Shown here piece after piece: positions 26,876-38,555 of a stretch of DNA of 64,000 nt (within the stretch, counting starts at the first letter, position 1; each line of letters starts with the position of its first letter). The stretch is from Puffinus mauretanicus. Taxonomy: Eukaryota > Chordata > Aves > Procellariiformes > Procellariidae. Made by a program: the position numbers and the translations under genes. A model generated the notes under the pieces. The model searched no databases. It saw nothing but the letters and a program-made list of their open reading frames with translations, and was not told the DNA's origin. Where the stretch lies: the NCBI GenBank assembly GCA_023333565.1, contig JAJKFH010001013.1, positions 1 through 64,000 of the forward strand, in the 5' to 3' direction.

Positions 26876-29523
26876 GAGCCATAGGAGAATAATGATGATA
26901 AGTCAGGATGTTCCAACAACATAAAACTATGGCATTGATTAAATATTGATGTGAGGAGGAGAAGTGATAGAAATAGATTAACTACCATTATATCAGACAA
27001 AACATCTTCCCTAGAGAGCTAACAGCTAGTACTGCCCAGACAGACATTCAAGGGCATTCCATAAAACCTAGATAAAAATGGGGAAATATTGACACAGCTT
27101 CATCTATTTTAACTGTTGTTCTGTCTGGATGGCAAGATAGTTTAGCTACAGGTCATGTAGCAGTCACCGTCTAAAAACATGCATACTTTAACTGTTACAT
27201 ACACCTGTAAACAATTTTTCATGTGATGATGGCCTGAATGTCAGCAGCACGATGGATCTCGGCTCCAATCAGACAGGCAGTGGAGATTCTGTGGAAGGCT
27301 CCAGACATAACTGGCAGCCTTGAAAGACAACACCACTTCCTTAATACCCCCAACACTAAGTTATATGTCAAATTCTAAAAACTGCCCTTTTTCCCAGCAA
27401 GATTTCAATTGCTTGAAAGGGGGAGAGGGAATCTGAGATAAATAGCCAATAAAGAAAACACTTCCCAGAATGATTTTGAGATATTGTCTGGCAATGGTCC
27501 GATCAGAGCTACTGGCATTGTGCCATGTTGTTAAAGGAGCTAAGCTGTGATGTGCTGAACTGTGCACAGACACCACCTTCCACTGAGAAGGTGTTGCCCG
27601 CAGCCAGCCGGAGGTCACTGCTCAAGGCATTCCCGGGCCTCATAGCTACTAGGGCTATACGAAAAGGAGCTATGGTCCTTTGGATGTTAGGGCCTTTTTT
27701 AGGGTCTTGAAGATCAAGAAGTAAAGCAGGAAGTTAATGAAAGTTTACTGGCTATGTTTTTACCTGAATAGGTAAGATGAGGATCAATGTTCTGAACAAG
27801 TCAAAGTTTCTGAGTAGGCACTAGACCTACCTACTTAGAGAACTGCATGATGGCCTTGAGATGAAGAAAGTAAACCTGGCTGCCCTGGGGAAAGAAGGCA
27901 AGCAGAGGGATCTGGCCAGCCAGAGAGAAGAAATTCACCTCTTCTACCTAAGTTCAAGACCCAAGCCCAGGACACCATGACCAAGGATCAGGGGGTTGTT
28001 TTGCAAGTGCTGGAACAAGAAGCTAGTTCTCTGTTTCTGAAATACATCCTAATACGTCCTAAGCGAGGGAAGGTGATACCCATCATCCCCTCTAGTCAGT
28101 TTGTATAGATTTGCCAAGTTTAGCCTGCACTCAGTCACTGCTGTGGAAATGCCCCCTCGCTCCAAATATTTCCGCTCTGTCTTTTCATCCATTGAAGACT
28201 TTTTTTCCACTGGAGACTCATTCCATGCTGTGTAAATGCTGCAGACATGAAGAGAATTCACACATGGAGAGGAAAAGGTATAATCCCAATGTTTTGTGAG
28301 ACCATCAGCACCATAGCTCTGAAAAACAAGAGCTGTAAGTCCCTGTAAGAAGGTTGATCAACTGCTTTAGCATGAAGGTGGGCCAGTTATGCCCTAATTT
28401 TGAAATTGGGGATAACTGCAGGAGGACAGGGAATTTTACACAGAATGAAATTCAGACCATGTGCTGTTTGGAAAGATGTGTTACAAAAGCAGATAGAGAA
28501 ATGAGGATAGATGATGAAAGTTTCAAAATATAGTCAATTATAGGTAAGTATGTCTGATATTAAAGCAATTCTGATAACAGATCTCACATTTACATTCTCT
28601 GAAACATCAATGTAATATTTTTTAATTGTTTTTCAACACAACATTTTCTCCGAGTGCCATTTTAAGCGTGCATATCGATCTGCCCTACAGCACTCTTTAA
28701 TCAAGTTACTTTGGTAATATTTTTCTCTCTGAGTTTCCTATATCTTTTAGTTCAAGAAACTGAACCTGATATACTGTGGTGTTAAAGTAACCACAGAATA
28801 CAGACAAGCAGATCAGACACTGTTCAGTAAGAGCAAGTCATTTCCACAGATGATGAAAAACCCCAGCAATTCTGAAGGAGAAATAAATATTGTAACATTT
28901 TATGTATTCCAGCTATAATGTTCCATAAATGATGAAATGAAAGAGCTATTTTATAAAATGCATATAGAGAAGATTTATCCCTTGTTCTGTGACCACAAAT
29001 AGGGCTAAACTTTCCTCATAGGAAACTTTAAAATGGGGAAAAAATGATGGCATTTACCTTACCATATGGAAGCCTACATATCTCAGTACAGCATGGTGGT
29101 ATCCAACATGCTTATCTGCACGCCCACTTGACCCTACATCTGTCTAGCCACCCAGGAGAATGGTGCATCTGGGAAGGCTGAATAGGCCAAGGGAGTTTAC
29201 ATGTGTTCTTGAGAAAACTTACTGGAGACAGGTCAACATGTTTTTTTCTTGCATCTCTTTGCATTAAATAAAAACATATTGTATATTATTCGAACATTCT
29301 GTTTTTTTCACTAGGAACACAGAAACGTATTTGAAAGCGTTTGCTTTCGAGAACCTTGTATGCAAGGGGAATGCTGGAGAGGGCACAATATGAGGCTTAG
29401 TACTGAGCAACAGATGTAGATGAAAAGACAAAACAGGTTTCTGGAAAATGCTTTCTGAACAAGTTCGTACAGTTGCAATCCAAAAATTAGCATCTTTGCT
29501 ATTTATGGGAGTGATCCATGGTA
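26876..29523. other. Non-coding unique sequence; nothing recognised
   Basis: No gene or recognisable repeat is supported. The segment at about 27,500-27,720 is slightly GC-richer and may be an old unidentified repeat. Short frames on both strands show no domain. Confidence 0.5.
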
Positions 29524-29787
29524 TCCTGTGACAGAATGCGTTGGAATGGTCAAATCTGCGTGAGGGGAGGTTCAGACTGGATATTAGGAAACATTTCTTT
29601 ACTGAGAGGGTAATCAAACACTGGAACAGGCTTCCTAGAGAGATGGTCAATGCCCCATGCCTGTCAGTGTTTAAGAGGCCCTTGATAACATGCCTTAACT
29701 TTTGGTCAGCCCTGATGTGGTCAGGCAGTTGGACTAGATGATCATTGTAGGTCCCTTTCAACTGGGCTATACTATACTATTCTATCT
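29524..29787 (+). repeat. CR1 LINE, 3' fragment (plus orientation)
   Basis: The + strand encodes the C-terminal part of the CR1 reverse-transcriptase protein: the pattern [10 protein letters not shown], then F-F-T-E-R-V, then H-W-N-R-L-P-R-E is visible from about 29,560. It is followed by the conserved nucleotide tail (TTGGACTAGATGATC and the CCCTTTCAACT block) and a decayed ATTCTATG-type end at about 29,770-29,787. The copy is 5'-truncated, as CR1 usually is, and its frame is lost near the end. Compared with the copy at 51.4 kb it is more diverged and belongs to a different 3'-end type. CR1 is the main LINE of birds and other reptiles. Confidence 0.92.
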
Positions 29788-32030
29788 ATGAAAAAATCCT
29801 CATCAGGGCAGAATTAGCAATGAATAAAGCAAGTAAACATTTTAAAAATATTGATTTAAAAAAGGGAGAAAAATATTTCTGTATTCTTTAAAGATCAAAT
29901 ACTGCAAGGAAAAATATATTCACAAGCATCACTGAATTTCAGAAGCCTGAGCTATTTTCTTTATTATTAGGTTATTAACCCATGGAGTGGTCAGAAGTAA
30001 AGATTTGATTATTTGTTTTAAAAAGTCAGCAAAAATATGACATTAGAGAAATTTGATTACTTGTGACTAAGACCTGTTGGTGATGTCCTCCAAATCTTAA
30101 TACCTCTAGTTTAATAACCGAGAACTGAATAGATCTTTGTAAATCAATGAGTCCACCAGGATTTCTAGAGCAGGATGTTTTACCTGCCAAGTGGTTTCTC
30201 TTAATTGCTTGGAAGAGGAGAGTTAGCTTTCCTGCCTCATTATCCTTTGATTTATCAAATTTAAATAGCATAGTGCAAAAAAGGAAATTATTTCTTCTGT
30301 GGCTATGGAGAAAGATACCCAAGTAAAAAGCTGGTAATCCTGTATTTGAATGCCAATACAGTAACTTCTATATCATTGATTTAACTTTAACAATGGAAAT
30401 AAAGTGGTATTTCTGGATCAATCTTGAACGATGACTGAAAGGCAGAACAGTTGTCGTGGTTAAACAGTAGATACTCAGCAACAGCCACAACTCTGGTAGC
30501 TCATACTCTAACCAGTTAGTCTTTTACAGTTGAAACAGGTCTGACACAGAAACACAGAGAACTCTTCAAAATAGTTAAGGAGATGATCCGACATCACCCG
30601 CATGTTCTAATTTAGGATGTCTGCTACACTTGTTACTGTTAAAGACTTTTTGAAGAGTAATATATACCTTCAAGCAGACAGGCTTTTGCCAGTTTAATTT
30701 TAATGAACAATGCAACATACCTGTATTGGTTTTGATATCCTAGACTTGTAAATGTTAAGTCAGGAAACCAACTTGGTTCTCACCCTATAAGACAGCTGAA
30801 AATGCTGACCCATGGAGATACACCACTTCAGAACATTCTTCCACTTATAAAAACAACTGTAAAATCAATTCTTTTTCCCTGAAAAAGAGAAACAGACTGC
30901 ATTTTTTTTTACATCTATAGGAATTCAAAGCATCTCATTTAACATCAAATGAGATTACTTTAAATAAAGTACAAGAACATCCTTCCTTATTTAAACAGTG
31001 TGTTCCAGGGCTGTGTCAGTGAGGACAACCTAATGATCCAAAGGTTCATTTGCAAGTAATGTATTTTGCAGATACTCTATTAAGCTACTAGTGATATCAG
31101 AAAATTAATTTACACATCAATTACTCAATACCAGGCTTGCTGGGCTGAAACGAGTCCAAACCTAACAAAGGGGTCAATTTTCAACATTTAAACCAGATCA
31201 TAAACTTTCCCAAATTTGATTGCTTGAAGTGGCAAAAATTCTAGTTTCCGTATTACCCAGCAGTTTCTCTTTTAAAGAGGCAGCTGTGGAATAACCCAAA
31301 GTACTTAAAAACTTTCTACACCTCTGGGTGGAAGGTGGCTAGCACAAAGGTTATAGACTATATCTTTACACGCCAGTAAAGACATGAGCCCCATAACCAC
31401 TAGAAAATCCCACATTCTGGTGTACTTGAGCACTTCACAGAAGTTAATACACCCCAAGGCCCCGTATCTATGTCCAAAGCAGCAGCAAAACAGTATCACA
31501 TCCATGAAGAGGCTCAGAAAGTCAAGGAAGCAAGGTCCGTAGACAGGACTAAAATTTAAGAATTCATTGTTCCCATCTGGGTTTCCCCCTTTACTAATGC
31601 TCGCTTTTGAAGTCAAAAGGCTGTATTGCTTCAGGATGCTGGTGAGCAGGGACTTCCCAGCAGTGGTAATGCTGTGGTGACAACGTGCGAGCTCTGAGCT
31701 CACACAGTCCCCGGAGAGGGCCACGCGCTTGTGTTTCCTTCATGCCACAGATCTTCATGGGGCAAGCTTTGTTTAGCAGTGACTTGGGGCATAAAACTCA
31801 GTCCCAGGGAAAAAAATCAATATATTTCCTAGGTTTTCTATAGCATTTTTGTGAGCGAGAAACACCCTCCCCCTGTCGCTAGAAACACAAGGGGAACCTT
31901 GTGTAAAGAAACACAACCATGGCGGGAAACTTGGACATTGCAAATGGCGTCCCATGCCCAAAAGCCAACTCTGTTGCCACTTAGACCAGCTTTGAAGCCT
32001 ACTGCCCGCCTCGCCCTGCTCTCCTGGACT
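29788..32030. other. Non-coding unique sequence
   Basis: No gene is firmly supported. A 139-codon open frame on the minus strand (31,305-31,724) lies next to the CpG-dense patch but starts with GTG, has no ATG in its first half and shows no known domain. The word TGTCGTGGTTAAAC at 30,452 resembles an avian ERV-L LTR end, but the similarity does not continue. Confidence 0.5.
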
Positions 32031-32035
32031 ACAAA

Positions 32036-32340
32036 CACCTGCACTGGCGACCCGATGCCCTTCCCGGGATGCGACACACGGCGCAGCCCCGCTCCAAGGG
32101 GAACCCGCCACGCTCGGACGCAGGTGCTCCTGCTACTCAGGCAGGCTGGTACGCCTGAAAGCACAGGGTGGGACAGTTGCCATTACACAGGGGTACTTCT
32201 CCGAGAGAAGCAGTAGGGAGGTCTGTGTGGCGCCGGAGGAAAGGCCTTGCCCGGGGGAGGGGAGGCCTTCCACACGTCTCCTCCGGCCGACTGAGGAGCG
32301 GGCTTTGATCTGCCCGGGATGACAGTGCGCCAAACCGTCT
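32036..32340. promoter_or_regulatory. CpG-dense patch (CpG-island-like)
   Basis: By eye I count roughly 23 CpG dinucleotides in about 300 bases of GC-rich sequence. Almost everywhere else in the window CpG is scarce, so the patch stands out. In vertebrates, unmethylated CpG islands mark promoters or developmental enhancers. No annotated exon adjoins it that I can identify. It may be the promoter of a non-coding transcript or an orphan island. The count is approximate and was made by hand. Confidence 0.5.
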
Positions 32341-32508
32341 CTCAACCAAATGAATCTGGCAGGCATTTGGGAGACATTCCTCAGAGGGTGACCAGCAAAG
32401 GCCTGCAAAGGAGGGTGGCTCCGGCCCATGCTCCTTTATAATGTCTCCTCACCGCCTCATCTGTCTGCCGAGCAGGCCTGCTGTGATTTCCCCACACATC
32501 CAGGCTCA

Positions 32509-32522
32509 ATTTGTATGCAAAT
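32509..32522. promoter_or_regulatory. Octamer palindrome (POU-factor site)
   Basis: The 14-base word ATTTGTATGCAAAT contains the exact octamer ATGCAAAT. It is an inverted arrangement of ATTTG and CAAAT around TATG. It differs by about one base in spacing from the published PORE element (a palindromic Oct-factor site that binds POU dimers). It sits about 170 bases right of the CpG-dense patch. That POU factors bind it is inference. Confidence 0.35.
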
Positions 32523-35500
32523 CCTCCCTCATTTGTTCTTGCTCCCTTCAGAAAGGACAAATTTAGTATAATAACTGTAATTGCTTTAATAACATGAAAA
32601 AACCGACACCTTTATGGGACCAACAATCAAAGACTGAAATTGTAACACAGCATGACAGGTGTGGAGGCATGCCACCATTACCGATTTTCCCATTTCAGTA
32701 TTTCTTTCATCGTCTTGAAAAGTGCTTATCTCAATAAGCCAGGCATGGCTGGCTTGTGCCTCTTGAGCTCCGTGCAGTTTGTAAGGAGTTAGGCAGGGCT
32801 TCCATGATAGAGCATGTCGCTGGTGAGCAGCGGGGGACAGCGGCTGCTGGGCATTTAAAGCCCTCTCTGGAGGAAGATGTGGGTCGGCATGACCCGGCAA
32901 GGTAGAGCCACTATCAATATCTCCCCAAACTGACGTCTCCCCTCAGCTCTGTGGTGGACCTATTAAATATCTTACGGTCTACAGGTCATAGGTTCAGACA
33001 GATGGCTATTCCTGCTTCCCATCCGAGGGACGAAGGTCTCAGTGCCACTCGCAATGGTGGTCCGTATCTCCAATTACGTTGGGCTGACCTTCTGCACCCC
33101 TCTTGCTGAACTGGACAATGTCTATTCTTGGCAACCTTTTCGGGTTTAATTTCAAGATTAGCAAATGAGAATCCATTTTCAGGATCAGTCAGCTGGACCA
33201 GGACATCCTTGATCTTGGCTTTTAGTTATACTCAAACTCATTGACTAACAGTTACATTTTCTAGTTACTCTTTGCACTGTAACCTGTAATTTTAATCATA
33301 AAACAGAACCTCAGAGCTAGTTCTCCTGTAATAGCCCCTGCTTTACTAAAAGATAAATCCATCATCAAAGATCAGCTATCACATGAACCAGAGTTCCCAT
33401 CCAAAATATGCAAATGTGGAAATGCAAAAGATGGTGAGAAGTGGGTCTTCATGCACACTCTGGTGGAGAGAGGCCACAACACTGTGTCTCAGCTGGAGAC
33501 AACTGGGAGTGAACTGATCCTTTTGAGTGCAAGGGGAACTCCAGACCTGCCTCAGCCACCACTCTGAGGGCACACTTGCGTGACGCAGGAGAGATATGTG
33601 TAAACAGGTGTGAACACCAAGGGTTTTTTTTTAAACCTGACATGCAGATAGAAATTAAAAGGATCAAATCAGTAACTGGAAACATTGATTAGTAGTGACC
33701 ACCTCCTTCGGGCCTTAATCAGGTTAGATGTGAAGTGGTTCTCACAGATGTAGTGCTTGAGAACACACTAATCACCAGTATCCAGGTAGTACAAAATGCC
33801 AAACTTAAAAGAAGAAACAGTTCCTCTTCCATTTGATTTGACCCAAAACTGCCTGCTGAATCTCTCACAAGCAAGAACACGATTCACCATCCCAATGCAG
33901 TTTTATGGAAGATTTCTCCTCAGCATTGAGAATGGAAAAAACAAGTAAGGGATTTCTTCTCTACAACCACTGTATGCATTTTCTTTAATGTCTAGCTTAC
34001 CAATACATCCATATACGAAACCATCACACAATATTTGTCCTTGATATTAAAATTCTTCAGAGATCAAAAGCAAGCGCTAAAAATAGACAAGATATTTATA
34101 TAGCCCATAATAGTAGACTCCTATATTACTAGCACCTCTCAGTGGAGACAGGCCTGGACCGAAACCTCAGGTCTGCACATCATACCAAGAAAAGAAAACA
34201 AATAAACAAAAAGCTAAAGTTCTGTTTCAGATCTCAGAGCGTTACCAGGAATGTTCCTGGTTCTGCTAAAGATTTGGTGCTTGAGTGTTTGGTACTCTTC
34301 ATGCTACAGGAAAAAGAAGAAAAGAAAAAAAGCTCTCTTTAGTCTGGAAGTGAGCACTAAAGTCAGCTTGCCATGAGAATGAAATGAGAGAACCCTGAGG
34401 AACAAAATCTCAGCAACATACTGCTATCTTTGGGTAAACATTTGTTTGCAATATCTTTTTAAAATAATACTGTCGACTTTAGTGATTGACGATTTCACCC
34501 CATTTATCACTGACAACTAGAATTATTTTTTCAGCTGTGGATCATGTTAATTGTGGAAGCTAATAGGGAGGAATGTGAGGTAAATGGTCTCAATACCTTT
34601 AGTATATGTGATGACTTTACCAGACTTGCAGTACTGTATTTACTGTAACCAAAAGGTCATGCTCTATATTTTAAAGGTAAACAGTGAACTTTTCTGCATC
34701 AGTCACACTCCTGCAAATCATGTACAAAAATATTTTTAGAAAAGGCAATTAGCTTTTTTTTTTTTTTAAATTAACCTTCATTTCAGATACTTGAAGGAAG
34801 GCTTCCAACTTTAACTGACACACATGTGTAAACCAGAGAGGTTTGCCAACTATCTCATCAGCAAACAAAGCAATTTAGTAAAGAAGGACTAAGGCTGTTA
34901 TAATTTACATTATTGACAATGAGTGCTCATTTTTTCTCTGTAGCAAGGTAAATACTGAGGCAATGATGAGATTGCATTGTTCATTCCACTGTTAAATAAA
35001 AAAAGCAATTTCCCAGATACTGCAGTTTAATTGGTGTTAATTTTAAATGGTACAATCCCATTCACATCTTGAATCTCTATGTCTTACAAAGACACCATAC
35101 ATGGGAACACTATAATAACATAATTCTGAAGTAGTTTTGCAAATAGACATTTTTTGTTATAAGCATTAAAAATACACAAGTTTGATTCTGGCAGAAATGG
35201 GGTCTTTGAAAGATATACAACAATACCGTAATTTGGGTGTATAAGTTTCTCTGAGGATATACTATTGAATGGTAGCACACAAAGCCTACTATGAGATGTA
35301 CATGAAGTTTTTGTTTCAACAAATAGCAAGATGTGTATTAGTGGAAGATGGGTATGTGCTTTCAAGTAAATGAGATAAGGTGACACAGGACAGAAAATGC
35401 TATTTTAGCATGTGCTAACAGAATGCAGAATGGATTAATTTCTATAGAAGAAATTTTTAGAGTGCTAACCTTAACACACAGCAGGAATTGTTGCTTTAAA

Positions 35501-37315
35501 GGGACTGTGTCAAAGTTGACAGGCCCAAAATGTAACCATAAAATTAAACTTTTTACAAAATGCCCTTTTGATCCTGAAAAATCTATCAACCTTCCAAATC
35601 CAATACTGTCACATTGTTAAAATACCAAATACTTCGCTGTGTGATTGGCCATTAAACTTGGTTTGATTTTGCAACATGTATATGCAAGTCATGATTTTGC
35701 TCTCTCCTCCACATTATCTTTGGGACTATGCATTTAAACAGTATCAGATCTTTTGTTTGAGATTTCCATGATTTAGCATTTCCGTTAGCAGTAATTTATA
35801 ACAAAGCTATAATATGAGGCTTCTGTACTCCAACGGTAAATGTCTCCTCAGAAAGAGGGCAGTTCTTCATTCATGGAAGTTGCCAAACCACAAAAGGCTT
35901 TATTTTTGTCTTCTTTTACTTAATACATGCAAATACTTTCCAGTGCACACTGAAATGCAATAAATTATAGTTACATGGCATAATAATAAAAATGAACGAG
36001 AGCATTTCACTTTTTCAAGGTGACAGGTAAAAAAGAAATGCTGTGATTGCTGGTTTTATTTTTTGTCAGTTTTAGCTCACAATCTAATAGTGAGAATTGA
36101 GAAAATTAATTGTGAATGGCTTTCCTTATATTGCACACAAGCATAGTAAGTACAATTCATGCCTCTTACTTATTCGCATGTGGGCAGGTTCTCAAATATA
36201 TGTATAGATTTTAAATGTGTGAGGAAATGTTTCTGTGCTTAGAAATTAACTATACAACAGCTTTTCATTACAAATATGGTCTTTACCAAAACCAGGCTAT
36301 TTTCAGGCAATGAGTCCTTCTATTCCCATAATAGTAGTATGGCTGGGCATGGATTATGTCATTCCTCCTCTTCACATGCTCAATTCTTAATTTTCCGTAA
36401 TCATCCCAAACCAGCACAGGACCTTTAGCTAAACACTTCTGTTGGGTTTACTGTAAAACTGGCAACCAGATGATTAAAATACCTCTCTTCTGTTCTCCCC
36501 ACCTCATTGCCACAGATAACTGGAGCTGCACAGACTGCTGTTAGCACCAATACTCACATTTGAATATCTGCCTTTTCTAGACAGTTTCAGTCTAAAAAAT
36601 TAAAGCATATTTAAGACATCACCAATGGAAGTGCTGAACATGCTTGATGCACATACACTCCACAAACAACGCTGTCCTGAATATACTCCACCCAAACCCC
36701 CCAGAATACCACATACTACATTTTCCTATGAAAACTGGTGAATGAACAAGCAATATATACAGCATACTTTGGCTTCTCTACATACAGCTGTGACAAAAGC
36801 TAAAATACATTATAAGAAGCTAGCATTAAGCATAAATGTGTCAGAACTAGTTAAATTAACCTGATCTTCAGTCCAACCCACACAATGAAGTTAGTCAGTT
36901 CACCCAGGAGGGCTGAGAATTGAGAAGGGTAATGATCTTTTTCAGTCTCTTCACCTAACAGAATTCAGCAGCCCTACTTGATTTCAGGGGTCCTTTTCAA
37001 CTGCAGATACTGAAAAAGGTATGGTTTTTGTTTTCACGTAGGATATCCTCGTGTTAACCTAGGCCCTGGATGACTAACCCTACAGCTGACACAAACAGAT
37101 GTTTTTATTTGTTTGAACTATTAGGTCAAAGGGCTAATGAGCTAATGAAAATTCTTTCAAGAGCTATCAAATGAGGCATGATTAGCAGATTTTCAGTTCC
37201 TATTTATATGAAACAAAAGAATTAAAAAAATATTCCAAGTTTACAGATCTTTCATGTCCATCCTAGTCTTGATAAGAGGCAGATTTAAAAATAATAAAAT
37301 GAAAAAAGCATACCT
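32523..37315. other. Non-coding unique sequence; possible scattered regulatory elements
   Basis: No exon or young repeat is supported. The block of about 32,560-32,930 continues the motif-dense sequence to the right of the octamer. A poly-T run lies at 34,754-34,767. At about 37,120-37,150 AGGTCAAAGGG resembles a nuclear-receptor DR1 half-site pair and is followed by repeated GCTAATGA words. Regulatory roles are not shown. Confidence 0.45.
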
Positions 37316-37386
37316 CAGGAGCTGAATCAGCAACTCCAGGCTGGGTCAGCAGTGCTGTACTTCCATCAGCTGCTACAACTTCCATT
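37316..37386 (-). CDS. Possible small coding exon with start codon (weak)
   Basis: On the minus strand an ATG (37,384-37,386) opens 24 codons with a sensible mixed composition, beginning M-E-V-V-A-A-D-G-S. They end at GAG followed by GTATGC, an acceptable splice donor. Upstream (higher coordinates) there is no stop close by, but no strong acceptor or GC-rich first-exon sequence either. If real it would be the first coding exon of a minus-strand gene continuing to the left. No matching second exon was found, and I do not recognise the protein. Chance is the main alternative. Confidence 0.2.
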
Positions 37387-37891
37387 GTAAGAGTCTCTTC
37401 CGCTCAAACAGTGTTTGAAAGGATAACATTGAGTTGTCTCAGCAAGCTTTTATTTTTCCTATAGTATTTGCCTTTGCTTAACTTTTGTAGCTTTTTTTTG
37501 GCATATGTACTTTGCCATGTCACTTTATTTAAAAATAATTTCTAGTCATATAAACACGTCCCTCAGTTTAACATTATGAAATAAATGTATAAAGATTATT
37601 CCAATCTCTGTTCCACCAATAAACCTGCAATATCTTTCAAATACATTTCCAGAGTAACAACATCTTGCTGTGGAAATAAATCATCCAGTTTTTGGAAGTT
37701 TCTATTTTTTATATATATATGTGTGTAAATGTGTAACTATGTATAATTTAGTCATGATTATACAGTAATATTTGTTTTCATCTAGGAGTAAATAATTTAT
37801 CTTGAAGATTCCAAATCAAGGTAATACGCCATACTCCCGAACTGGTTACTACTCAAGAAATCCAAACTTAGCAACTCAACTCTATACAGTG

Positions 37892-37897
37892 TTTATT
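37892..37897 (-). terminator. Candidate poly(A) signal AATAAA (distal)
   Basis: TTTATT on + is AATAAA on the minus strand. It lies directly downstream (minus sense) of two A-runs separated by single Gs. It would end a long 3' UTR of the gene whose terminal exon is at 41,578-41,730. The assignment is inference. Confidence 0.3.
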
Positions 37898-38524
37898 TTC
37901 TTTTTTTTTTCTTTTTTTTTTGATAGTGGAAATCATGTATAAATCACAAACAGTACAAGTTCCTCATGTCAGCAGTTGTCCACTTGAATGGGTCAACTTC
38001 TGTGTATAGACACTGTATTTTTAGTATAAAGTCAAGATAATATGGCAGTTAACTAATACTTTTGACTACAGTAAAGATACAAACTTTTGTAATATAAATT
38101 AATTGCCATTACAAAAAGGCAACTGTATTAACTAATACGGTACAAAAATCTGCAACTTCTATAAATATAATGATATGCAAGAAGTTAAATGAAATAATAC
38201 ATCACAGATTTTTGTATAGCGCATTTCAAGAGGCAAGCTAAGATACACTTGGAGCATTATACAGCAAGAAATATCAAAACCCACTAAGATTTAACTTCTT
38301 TTCCATACAAATGCTAGATGTACAAGTACAGGACACAACATGGAAGCAGATTACCAGCTCAGAGCAGGCAGACAAAGAGGTCTTATTGACAAGTTGTAAA
38401 GCATTAGGCAGCAGACAGAAGCTTGTCAAAACCAGCTGTTGTTGGATACTGATTGATAATGTTTTCATTCTGACGGCTGAGACACTGCAGACAGCCACAG
38501 GTCTGAGAAGAAGCCCAATGTGGG

Positions 38525-38555
38525 CACATACACATACACACACATACACACACAA
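38525..38555. repeat. (CA)n microsatellite
   Basis: About 30 bases of CA dinucleotide repeat are interrupted by CATA units. Overlapping open frames here are artefacts of the repeat. Confidence 0.85.

Noticed and set aside
29264..29761. 165-codon open frame on the minus strand
   Set aside because: Much of it is the antisense of the + strand CR1 fragment, and the rest has no domain.
30452..30465. TGTCGTGGTTAAAC, similar to an ERV-L LTR terminus
   Set aside because: Only about 13 bases match and the similarity does not extend into LTR sequence, so a solo LTR is not supported.
31305..31724. 139-codon hydrophobic frame next to the CpG patch (minus strand)
   Set aside because: It begins with GTG, a stop lies six codons upstream, the first ATG is well inside, and there is no known domain. 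Its position beside the CpG patch is noted in the findings only.
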